DNA of 6,646 nucleotides from Candidatus Zixiibacteriota bacterium (GTDB lineage Bacteria; Zixibacteria; MSB-5A5; GN15; FEB-12), in NCBI GenBank assembly GCA_016213305.1, contig JACRAV010000060.1, forward strand, positions 1 to 6,646, given 5' to 3'. The translations under genes were made by a program, and so were the position numbers. Below the pieces are notes generated by a model. That model worked only from the letters and a program-made list of their open reading frames with translations, was not told the origin of the DNA and did no database searches. Of this stretch, positions 1-5,112 are shown piece after piece. Positions within the stretch are counted from its first letter, which is position 1, and each line of letters opens with the position of its first letter.

Positions 1-65
1 ACATCCACCTGCGTGTACACACACTGACGCTTATGGATGTCGATACCAACAAAACTCTTCGCCAT
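1..65 (-). CDS. IS110-family transposase, N-terminal fragment (cut by window edge)
   Basis: Reading leftwards from the ATG at 65, the 21 complete codons include FVGIDIHKRQCVYTQVD. The GIDIHKR-type opening is characteristic of IS110-family (DEDD) transposases, and the Asp at residue 9 would be the first acidic catalytic residue of the RuvC-like domain. The remainder lies beyond the left edge, so the later acidic residues, the C-terminal Ser domain and intactness cannot be judged. The start is supported by an AAAGGAG Shine-Dalgarno sequence (plus-strand 71-77) five bases before the ATG. IS110 elements recombine without conventional terminal inverted repeats, and some use a bridge RNA encoded in a non-coding end. 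Only about 105 nt separate this start from the neighbouring gene's stop, which would be a short 5' end and may favour the IS1111-like subgroup, whose long non-coding end is downstream; that is inference. Family assignment is fairly confident despite the short length. Confidence 0.78.
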   Translation of the reverse strand, partial: MAKSFVGIDIHKRQCVYTQVD

Positions 66-120
66 GGCCGCTCCTTTCATTTAAGCTTCCAGCCGGGAAT
101 ATATCCCGGCGGGAGCGGCC
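66..120 (-). promoter_or_regulatory. Nested hairpin sequestering the transposase ribosome binding site
   Basis: A perfect 9-bp outer stem pairs 66-74 (GGCCGCTCC on plus) with 112-120 (GGAGCGGCC). It encloses an inner perfect 7-bp hairpin, 92-98 with 104-110 (GCCGGGA/TCCCGGC, loop ATATA). In the transposase mRNA the 3' arm of the outer stem contains the GGAG of the Shine-Dalgarno and ends directly against the AUG. A transcript entering from upstream would fold this stem and hide the ribosome site, whereas one starting inside would not. Protection of transposases from read-through translation by such hairpins is known for IS10 and IS50; its use here is inference. The hairpin could also be part of a structured element end. 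Confidence 0.6.
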
Positions 121-131
121 TTTCCATAGTA

Positions 132-153
132 TCGAAATCCCTTGTGGTTTCGA
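132..153. repeat. Imperfect hairpin downstream of the barrel gene
   Basis: TCGAAA(T)CC at 132-140 can pair with GGTTTCGA at 146-153, leaving a 5-nt loop and one bulged T. It lies 17 nt past the stop of the barrel gene, where a terminator would be expected, but no T-run follows on either strand. It resembles a decayed member of the CGAAATCCGC palindrome family found at 1242-1283 and 4092-4127. Function is uncertain. Confidence 0.35.
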
Positions 154-169
154 CACCGGAAACCTAATC

Positions 170-1015
170 TCAAAAATTATCCAAATACGTCATCCGGACT
201 TCGCGCGTAAAGGTCTCCGACTCCCGGCGATTGGTCAGCAGGTCCTTGGCGATAAATTCCAGCTCCAGATTGCGCGTAAACAGCCACTTGATCGAAAACC
301 CCAGATACCCGCGTCCCTTGCCGGATATCTGGTAACCGGCCGCAGCCGCCTGCTCGCCGCTGTTGTCGTTGAGGGCGAAATCGTATTCAAGCAGGAGCGC
401 CAGGTTGTAGTCGAAGGTGGCGTCCATTCCGACGAAGAAATTGACCGTCTTGTCTTTGTCCACGCTGTTTTCGACTGAAAAGTTGACGCCGCCGTGCCAG
501 GTCGAGGCCCAGTGGTACGCCTGAAATCCGCGACTGGCGACCGCATAAAATCCGCGCGCCTTAAAGGCATACCGTTTGTAAATCGCGTCCCAGGCGCCGT
601 CTCCCTGATCGCAATACCCGATCGACACCGCCGGAATATATATCGATTCGTCGATGAGTCGGAACTTGAGTGCAAACCCGATCCGGGGATTCCAGTTGGG
701 AGATCGGTTCGAAACGACGCTCTCACCGCCGTACGCCAGACCGATCATGAAGCGATTGGACAGGCCGATATTGGTGAAACCCAGCCCGCCGCCGTTCGCA
801 TAGATGCGCACGCCCATGTCGAAATTGCCACGCTTGAGCGTGTTGGCGGTCGGGATATCGATCAGCCAGCGGGGTGGATTCTCAAACAAATTGTGAGAAT
901 CCGGGTCGCCGCCTTGCGAGGCGGGCCGATCCCCCTGCGCCCGAACAGGTAGAGCGAGCATCAACAAGGCCAGGGCAGTGACGCCAATGAACTGTGTCCG
1001 GCTGATAAGTCTCAT
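170..1015 (-). CDS. Putative outer-membrane beta-barrel protein, uncharacterised
   Basis: The 281-aa product begins with a classical signal peptide: basic MRLISR, a hydrophobic stretch ending ALLMLALPVRA, then probable cleavage before QGD. The mature part has alternating polar/hydrophobic strands rich in Gly and aromatics (for example FMIGLAYGG, GYLGFSIKWLF, NFFVGMDATFDYNLALLLEY) and ends in Phe (RMTYLDNF), as expected of a BAM-inserted barrel. The segment DIPTANTLKRGNFDMGVRIYANGG with GLTNIGLS-like text after it recalls YjbH/DUF940-like barrels, but the protein is much shorter than those and I cannot name a function. An in-frame ATG also exists at 1030. I prefer 1015 because a strong -35/-10 pair overlaps the 1030 ATG, placing the predicted transcript start around 1019, and because the signal peptide is canonical from this Met. 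It stands alone, with repeats upstream and the IS110 gene downstream on the same strand. Confidence 0.72.
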   Translation of the reverse strand: MRLISRTQFIGVTALALLMLALPVRAQGDRPASQGGDPDSHNLFENPPRWLIDIPTANTLKRGNFDMGVRIYANGGGLGFTNIGLSNRFMIGLAYGGESVVSNRSPNWNPRIGFALKFRLIDESIYIPAVSIGYCDQGDGAWDAIYKRYAFKARGFYAVASRGFQAYHWASTWHGGVNFSVENSVDKDKTVNFFVGMDATFDYNLALLLEYDFALNDNSGEQAAAAGYQISGKGRGYLGFSIKWLFTRNLELEFIAKDLLTNRRESETFTREVRMTYLDNF

Positions 1016-1025
1016 ACTGGACACC

Positions 1026-1055
1026 ATCATACAGGTGAAGCAGAGACCGCGTCAA
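1026..1055 (-). promoter_or_regulatory. Sigma-70-like promoter of the barrel gene
   Basis: On the minus strand TTGACG (1055-1050) is followed after 18 nt by TATGAT (1031-1026); each hexamer matches the consensus at five of six positions. Transcription would start near 1019-1020, about 4 nt before the ATG at 1015 and after the alternative ATGs at 1030 and 1027. This predicts an almost leaderless mRNA. No Shine-Dalgarno-like sequence precedes the 1030 ATG. Confidence 0.55.
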
Positions 1056-1241
1056 TCTAAAACTCAGGGACCGCCGACCGGCCAAATTGGCTTCGTTTTG
1101 CTAAAAAAAAGGATTACTTGCGGTCCGTTCCCCTTTCTGCGATAAGAGGTATCCGGAAATGATCTCCTACTAATTGGTGCGAAGTAGCATTCAGTAGCGA
1201 ATTGGTTGTGAAAATGCACGGGGAAGGGGGATGCTTCGTAG

Positions 1242-1283
1242 GTCGGGTTGGCGAAATCCGCTCGCGGATTTCGACTACCCGAC
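1242..1283. repeat. 42-nt palindrome (REP-like)
   Basis: Left arm GTCGGGTTGGCGAAATCCGC (1242-1261) and right arm GCGGATTTCGACTACCCGAC (1264-1283) pair at 18 of 20 positions across a 2-nt TC spacer. The core and right flank GACTACCCGACATC recur at 4092-4127, and the right flank alone at 1441-1454. It is a dispersed intergenic palindrome. In the minus direction it lies 200 nt beyond the methyltransferase stop, so it may act as a terminator or simply be a mobile-type repeat. Confidence 0.75.
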
Positions 1284-1305
1284 ATCCTATGTCCATATCT
1301 AAAGT

Positions 1306-1435
1306 GGGAGAAGGGAAGCAGGATTCTTGCTGTGAGTTGAATTGCGGAAACGTGGTCGTATAGCAAATCACCAGAGAGATTTCCTCTCCCTCTGGGAGAG
1401 GATGTCACGAAGTGACAGGTGAGGGGATCAATCAA
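1306..1435. repeat. Dispersed repeat, copy A (left end truncated)
   Basis: This 130-bp stretch aligns with 2247-2382. The last 53 bases are nearly identical, and the part before them is clearly related (shared ATTCTTGC, GTGA.TTGAAT and AGCAAATCA blocks). The conserved 3' part has a perfect 8-bp hairpin CCTCTCCC/GGGAGAGG (1383-1390/1394-1401), then a 6-bp hairpin TGTCAC/GTGACA (1403-1408/1412-1417), then GGTGAGGGG (1418-1426) and ATCAATCAA. The left end begins inside the element (GGGAGAAGGG), so it lacks the outer CCCCTCA end seen in copy B. Confidence 0.8.
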
Positions 1436-1440
1436 AGGCA

Positions 1441-1454
1441 GACTACCCGACATC
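1441..1454. repeat. Half-palindrome GACTACCCGACATC
   Basis: This 14-mer is identical to 1273-1286 (right arm of the palindrome) and to 4114-4127. The bases that follow are also similar (TTTCTTC here, ATTCTTC at 4128). With 1273-1286 it forms direct repeats on both sides of copy A, suggesting an insertion or recombination event. Confidence 0.6.
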
Positions 1455-1482
1455 TTTCTTCTGAGCAAAGCCGGACGGCGAT

Positions 1483-2112
1483 TTACAAAAGTTTGCGTGC
1501 GATGATGCGGTTGAAGGCATGCTTGTGTAGCACACCGCTGGAACGGCAGTCTTTCACTTCTTCTGCGAACCACAATATCTCCCAGTCCCACAGGTACATT
1601 GAAATTTCGCCGGACCGGAAGAGTTCCACTCCCTGCTCCGCGTCGGGGGCGGGGGGGATAAAGGGCTTCTGCACAATTACCGTGCAGGCAAACAGACCAC
1701 CCGTGAGCACGTGCGCTTTGTATTGTTCAAAAAGACGACTTCGAGTCTCAGGGGGCGCATAGTGAAGCGCGCCCGATGACAGAATGGCATGATAATCAGA
1801 ATCCGGACGATAGTGAATCAAGTCGTCATGTATACAACTAACGAGTGTCTGTAACCCCGCTTGCTCTGCCTTCTCCCGGAGTCGCGCCAATCCGATCGAT
1901 GAGGAATCCACCCCGGTAACTTCGATATCCCGTTGCGCCAGATAGAGGGCATCCCGGCCATCTCCGCACCCGACATCCACAACCCGCAGTTTGGTATCCG
2001 GGAATGCCTCTTTCAGCATCGGCAGATAGGTGACAAATTGCGCGGCGATCGTGGTTGGTTTCTCACCCCAGTACTCCGGATCGCGATAGCGATTATCGTA
2101 TGGGTTTGCCAA
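1483..2112 (-). CDS. Class I SAM-dependent methyltransferase, TehB-like
   Basis: The protein (209 aa from the chosen start) has a Rossmann methyltransferase core. Motif I VDVGCGDGRD is at about residues 45-54, and the acidic residue after strand beta-2 (VTGVDSSS) is at about 69. LSSGALHYAP follows, and then LTGGLFACTVIV (post-motif III). The C-terminal half follows the TehB pattern (FRSGEISMYLWDWEILWF.EEV near the end, then HAFNRIIARK), so transfer of a methyl group to a small or metalloid acceptor such as tellurite is the nearest family role. The real substrate is unknown. No in-frame ATG exists near the N-terminus. I take the TTG at 2112 (AAAGGG six bases upstream, protein starting just before PYDNRYRDPEYWGEKP); an upstream TTG at 2175 would add 21 residues but has a poor ribosome site. 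The gene sits alone between repeat copies A and B and is divergent from the propeller gene. Confidence 0.83.
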   Translation of the reverse strand: MANPYDNRYRDPEYWGEKPTTIAAQFVTYLPMLKEAFPDTKLRVVDVGCGDGRDALYLAQRDIEVTGVDSSSIGLARLREKAEQAGLQTLVSCIHDDLIHYRPDSDYHAILSSGALHYAPPETRSRLFEQYKAHVLTGGLFACTVIVQKPFIPPAPDAEQGVELFRSGEISMYLWDWEILWFAEEVKDCRSSGVLHKHAFNRIIARKLL

Positions 2113-2204
2113 ATGTGCCCTTTCTGCAACTCTCCGACGATCACCGAAAAGTGAGATCCTCTTGTTCTGAGTCAACCTAATTCGGAGTACCCGCTACGTC
2201 AAGA

Positions 2205-2382
2205 CCCCTCAACCGGTCCGCCAACGGCGGACCACCTTCTCCCGTCGGGAGTAGGGAAGAATGTTGCGAATTCTTGCCGTGAATTGAATCCCGAGAACGC
2301 GACAGCAAAGCAAATCAGCAGAATAAATTCCTCTCCCTCCGGGAGAGGATGTCACGAAGTGACAGGTGAGGGGATCAATCAA
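2205..2382. repeat. Dispersed repeat, copy B: REPIN/MITE-like unit with inverted ends
   Basis: Ends are inverted: CCCCTCAACC at 2205-2214 and GGTGAGGGG at 2365-2373. Moving inward on the left come an 8-bp hairpin GGTCCGCC-AAC-GGCGGACC (2215-2233) and then CTCCC-GTC-GGGAG (2239-2251). On the right the mirror order is a TGTCAC-GAA-GTGACA hairpin (2350-2364) and then CCTCTCCC-TCC-GGGAGAGG (2330-2348). The outer segments and the CTCCC hairpin match between ends, whereas the central hairpins are unrelated in sequence. The part from 2247 on matches copy A. The 2113-2487 interval has no other recognisable content except the propeller promoter. Reading through this repeat creates a false N-terminal extension of the propeller frame from 2284. 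Confidence 0.75.
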
Positions 2383-2462
2383 GAGTGGGTTCCCCGCTAC
2401 GGGTCCGACAGCACAGGCCTCAACAAGCTCGGCCTGACTGGTGTGGCAAAATTGATTGAATG

Positions 2463-2482
2463 TGCTATATTATCCATTAGGG
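2463..2482 (+). promoter_or_regulatory. Extended -10 promoter and ribosome site of the propeller gene
   Basis: TGCTATATT (2463-2471) is an extended -10 element with TATATT matching five of six consensus bases. No clear -35 precedes it at 16-18 nt, which extended -10 promoters can tolerate. The predicted start near 2478 gives a leader of about 10 nt containing AGGGA (2479-2483), five bases before the ATG at 2488. This supports the 2488 start. Confidence 0.42.
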
Positions 2483-2487
2483 ATACG

Positions 2488-4077
2488 ATGAAGACGCGTT
2501 ATTCGACATTGCGTGTGGCCGACCCGCGCGGAACCGCCATGTTCCTTCTTACGCTGTGGCTTACAACCAACGTGTCGGCTACAATTTGCGGCGATTCTCT
2601 AAGAATTCTGATGCACTATCACGGAACTCAGACGAACACATATGCCGGTATCAAAATTGGAGCACTTGGAGACGTTAATCGCGACGGGTATAGCGATATT
2701 GCCATCTCGCAGTTGGGTGACAATCCGGGAACAAATGTGGTACTGGGAGGTAATCCTTCTGATTCCATTTCTGACAAGTTCATCAAGGGCCTCTTTGAGG
2801 GTGTGATTGATTTGAACGGGGACGGAACCAACGATGTAATTACTTCCTTAGTTCGAGTGCAACAGACTGGACCACCGGGTGTACTGTATTTCTTCAGGGG
2901 ATTTGCAGACTCCCTTGCGGGTAATCCTTATGATTCGTTGATCGTTCCCGCCGTTGATGGTTTTGGCATTGGGGTGCCGGTTGAGGTTGGCTACTGTGAC
3001 AAGGATTCTCTGGGAGACTTACTTGTCCTCGACGGATACCGGTCGGGCGGACCTGCTCTTCGATTACATCTGGATTGTCCCGCTGTAGACACTTCTACTG
3101 ATTGGGAGTATGACGTCACGTGGTACTCTCACGACCTAAGAGGACTTGGCTTCATCGATTTTAACGGTGACGGGCATCAGGACATTTTCATTGGGATGCA
3201 TGCCGATTTGGACACTATCAGTTATGTGTATATATTCCTCGGCCCGGCGTTTACGAACGAGCCGAACATTGAAATTGCGCCCCCTCCAGATATCACCGGA
3301 CTCTCCAAGGAGGATTTTGCCAGATATGTGGCTAATGTTGGTGATGTTAATGGGGACGGATGGAACGACTTGGCCGTAATATTCGGCGATCAGGTCCTTC
3401 TATACCACTGCGGACCGAAGTCAGACGAAGGCTATGACTTGGACCTTAGCGGAAGGGCCCAGACGGTTGCAGAGGCTGGCGATTTTAACGGTGACGGATT
3501 TAATGACCTTGTGTGTGGCCAGACACGGACAGCAGACGGCGCGGTCGACATCTATCTGGGAGGACCCAGATTTGACTCCACCTATGATTGCTCGAGATAT
3601 AGACTCGACCTGCCTCCTGTACTCTTGCAAGATATTGGCTACAATGTTTCATCCGCTGGAGATTTCAATGGAGACGGCATATGCGACTTCATGTTTTCTT
3701 GCCGCAATTTCGCGGGGGGATTGCCGGGCGACGTCTTTGTGATTGCCGGAAGCGGAGACATTGTGACCGGAGTCAATGAACGTCTTGACACTGTTCCCTC
3801 TGCACACGATCCGACGCTCGCGAACTACCCCAACCCCTTCAACGGCTCAACGCGCCTCGTGTTCTCGCTCGATCGGCCGTCGGATGTCGAACTGGCGGTG
3901 TATGACATGCTCGGAAGAAGAGTGAAGGTGCTGGTATCGGGCCGACGCTCGGCCGGCGAGCAGACGGCAGTGTGGAATGGGCGGACCGAGACCGGGGAAG
4001 CGGCGTCGGGAGTGTATTTTTGTCGGCTCTCTGTGGGTGGGAGGCAAGTCAGCCAGAAGATGATGATGGTGAAATAA
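2488..4077 (+). CDS. Secreted FG-GAP repeat beta-propeller with type IX-type sorting tail
   Basis: The 529-aa protein has a signal peptide (basic start, hydrophobic MFLLTLWLTTNVSA, cleavage likely after Ala31). Six canonical Ca-binding loops follow, each DxNxDGxxD: residues 62-70, 108-116, 224-232, 286-294, 332-340 and 392-400. A degenerate one (DKDSLGD) is at 171-177, giving seven blades in all, the integrin-type propeller number. Residues from about 446 form a C-terminal sorting tail (NYPNPFNGSTRL, VYDMLGRRVKVL, ASGVYFCRL, KMMMVK), which in FCB bacteria directs type IX export and surface attachment. The ligand or role is unknown; adhesion or polymer binding is family-level inference. The frame is open from 2284, but that part is repeat DNA, and 2488 has both a ribosome site and the signal peptide; the ATG at 2539 is an alternative. 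By hand count GC is about 48% in 2641-2880 and about 62% in 3781-4020, so the tail differs in composition from the body. Confidence 0.88.
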   Translation: MKTRYSTLRVADPRGTAMFLLTLWLTTNVSATICGDSLRILMHYHGTQTNTYAGIKIGALGDVNRDGYSDIAISQLGDNPGTNVVLGGNPSDSISDKFIKGLFEGVIDLNGDGTNDVITSLVRVQQTGPPGVLYFFRGFADSLAGNPYDSLIVPAVDGFGIGVPVEVGYCDKDSLGDLLVLDGYRSGGPALRLHLDCPAVDTSTDWEYDVTWYSHDLRGLGFIDFNGDGHQDIFIGMHADLDTISYVYIFLGPAFTNEPNIEIAPPPDITGLSKEDFARYVANVGDVNGDGWNDLAVIFGDQVLLYHCGPKSDEGYDLDLSGRAQTVAEAGDFNGDGFNDLVCGQTRTADGAVDIYLGGPRFDSTYDCSRYRLDLPPVLLQDIGYNVSSAGDFNGDGICDFMFSCRNFAGGLPGDVFVIAGSGDIVTGVNERLDTVPSAHDPTLANYPNPFNGSTRLVFSLDRPSDVELAVYDMLGRRVKVLVSGRRSAGEQTAVWNGRTETGEAASGVYFCRLSVGGRQVSQKMMMVK

Positions 4078-4091
4078 TCTTCGGTCGCTCT

Positions 4092-4127
4092 GGCGAAATC
4101 CGCCTGCGGATTTCGACTACCCGACAT
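4092..4127. terminator. Palindrome between convergent genes, probable bidirectional terminator
   Basis: CGAAATCCGC (4094-4103) pairs perfectly with GCGGATTTCG (4106-4115) across a 2-nt CT spacer, and GACTACCCGACATC follows as in the family copy at 1242-1286. It occupies the 65-nt gap between the propeller stop (4075-4077) and the aminotransferase stop (4143-4145, minus), where both transcripts should end. No T-run follows, so a classical rho-independent mechanism is not shown. The left outer arm is diverged, so only the core pairs well. Confidence 0.5.
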
Positions 4128-4142
4128 CATTCTTCCGTACCG

Positions 4143-5012
4143 TCAGAGGGTTAAAGAATCCCCCTCATCCACCATCCGCCGGAAATACTCATGGAGCATT
4201 TCGGTCACCGGCCCTCCGGAGATGAGCGTGCGCCGTGCTCCGTGACCGATCACCCCAACCCCCACCACCAGCTTGAGCGAACTGGAAATGAATATCTCAT
4301 CTGCCGACAGCATGCTTCCAAGCGTATCGTGCCGCTGGGCGATCTTCAACTTCAGTCGCCGCGCGACCGCGATCACCGCCCGCCGCGTCACGCCGTCAAG
4401 ACACCCGGCCGACAGGGGCGGCGTGTATATGATCCCACGCTTGACCCAAAAGATGTTCGCCGAAGTAACCTCGGCCACCCGGTGATTCTCGTTAAGAAGG
4501 ATGGCGTCATCATATCCCGAAGCCAATGCCTTGCGGAAGGCCGCCGCCTGGATTGCATACGACACCGTCTTGATCTGTCGGAACGGCGAATCCTGATCAA
4601 CCAGAAACTCCGACACCTGAAGTTTGAACGGCTCTTCCGGCAGATCATGCCTCGATACGCTGATCACCACGCGGGGCTTTCCCGGTTTTCCCGTCCAGCG
4701 CGGCGAGTCGCCGCTGGTAATCGTCAAGCGAACCTTCTTGTACCGATCAGGGTGCCGCCCCGCGGCGGTTTTCATCCACCGCCTGAGCTTTGCATCGGCT
4801 ACCGGCAGGCGAAGCCCGATCATCCGAGCGCCGTTCTTCAGCCGGCGAAGATGACGATTGGCGAATATCAATCGGTCGCCGACCGCCAGAAAGGTCTCGA
4901 ACAATCCTTCAGCGTAAAGAAACGAATTATCGATCACCGGTATCCGGGCGGCGCGGGCCGGCACGATCCGACCGTCAATCGACGTGACTATCTTTGGTAC
5001 TAAACGCGGCAT
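4143..5012 (-). CDS. Class IV PLP-dependent aminotransferase / aminodeoxychorismate lyase-like
   Basis: The 289-aa length is normal for fold-type IV enzymes (D-amino acid or branched-chain aminotransferase, PabC). Family marks in order: SIDGRIVPA near the N-terminus, NSFLYAEGLFETF (residues 29-41), ANRHLRRL (51-58), the probable PLP Schiff-base Lys148 in QIKTVSYAIQ, Glu181 in AEVTSANIFWV (cofactor ring N contact), YTPPLSAGCLDGVTR (196-210), and SSSLKLVVGV. The ASNIFW-like and TPPL.AGCL.G.TR segments look closest to aminodeoxychorismate lyase (p-aminobenzoate for folate), but branched-chain or D-amino acid transamination is not excluded, so no symbol is given. Translation start is set at 5012 because GGAG lies six bases upstream. 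The frame stays open to 5189, but that part overlaps the promoter zone and start of the divergent gene and has no family content. A second ATG at 5018 directly abuts the GGAG and is unlikely. Confidence 0.83.
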   Translation of the reverse strand: MPRLVPKIVTSIDGRIVPARAARIPVIDNSFLYAEGLFETFLAVGDRLIFANRHLRRLKNGARMIGLRLPVADAKLRRWMKTAAGRHPDRYKKVRLTITSGDSPRWTGKPGKPRVVISVSRHDLPEEPFKLQVSEFLVDQDSPFRQIKTVSYAIQAAAFRKALASGYDDAILLNENHRVAEVTSANIFWVKRGIIYTPPLSAGCLDGVTRRAVIAVARRLKLKIAQRHDTLGSMLSADEIFISSSLKLVVGVGVIGHGARRTLISGGPVTEMLHEYFRRMVDEGDSLTL

Positions 5013-5032
5013 TCTCATCTCCAATCGGCGCC

Positions 5033-5060
5033 AAACTATGCCGCTCGTACCGAAAGTCAA
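5033..5060 (-). promoter_or_regulatory. Candidate promoter of the aminotransferase gene
   Basis: On the minus strand TTGACT (5060-5055), a 16-nt spacer and TAGTTT (5038-5033) form a -35/-10 pair with a good -35 and a weak -10. The predicted start near 5026 leaves a leader of about 14 nt containing GGAG before the ATG at 5012. It is back-to-back with the rightward promoter at 5079-5107. Confidence 0.38.
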
Positions 5061-5078
5061 GCGTTGAGTAATTGCGCG

Positions 5079-5107
5079 TTGACAGTCCGCCGTCTGACGC
5101 GTAACCT
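5079..5107 (+). promoter_or_regulatory. Candidate promoter of the DUF401 gene, predicting leaderless mRNA
   Basis: A perfect TTGACA (5079-5084), a 17-nt spacer and TAACCT (5102-5107, weak -10) would start transcription at about 5113-5114. This coincides with the ATG at 5113. An in-frame stop at 5095-5097 and the absence of other start codons between them rule out an earlier start, and no Shine-Dalgarno precedes 5113. A leaderless transcript would explain this. Confidence 0.4.
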
Positions 5108-5112
5108 TCCGT

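Larger units (their letters stand above)
1056..1482. other. Gene-free region carrying dispersed repeats
   Basis: I find no convincing gene between the barrel promoter and the 3' end of the methyltransferase gene. Open frames crossing it (1064-1591 and 1114-1371, both minus) are made largely of repeat sequence and lack family features. The left half (1056-1230) has an A8 run at 1103-1110 and otherwise nothing I can interpret. The right half holds the palindrome at 1242-1283, repeat copy A at 1306-1435 and a half-palindrome at 1441-1454, described separately. Confidence 0.6.

Noticed and set aside
494..952. 152-aa plus-strand open frame opposite the barrel gene
   Set aside because: No ribosome site or domain, and fully antisense to a protein with a signal peptide and barrel pattern.
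1081..1110. GCCAAATTGGC followed by an A8 run as a terminator
   Set aside because: The hairpin would have a 1-nt loop and the A-run is separated from it. On the minus strand the T-run is not preceded by a stem.
1064..1591. 175-aa minus-strand frame across the repeat region
   Set aside because: It runs through the palindromes and copy A and into the methyltransferase 3' end, with no protein-like pattern.
2444..2460. Possible sigma-54 promoter (TGGCAA then TTG) upstream of the propeller gene
   Set aside because: At the required GG-N10-GC spacing the second dinucleotide is TG, not GC, so the -12 element is absent.
2284..2487. 68-codon N-terminal extension of the propeller frame
   Set aside because: It translates repeat copy B (SSPSGRGCHEVTGEG), and a signal peptide and ribosome site begin at 2488.
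4191..5003. 270-aa plus-strand open frame opposite the aminotransferase
   Set aside because: It lies wholly antisense to a gene with clear family motifs. Its product is rich in Arg, His and Pro with no domain pattern, typical of a GC-rich antisense shadow.
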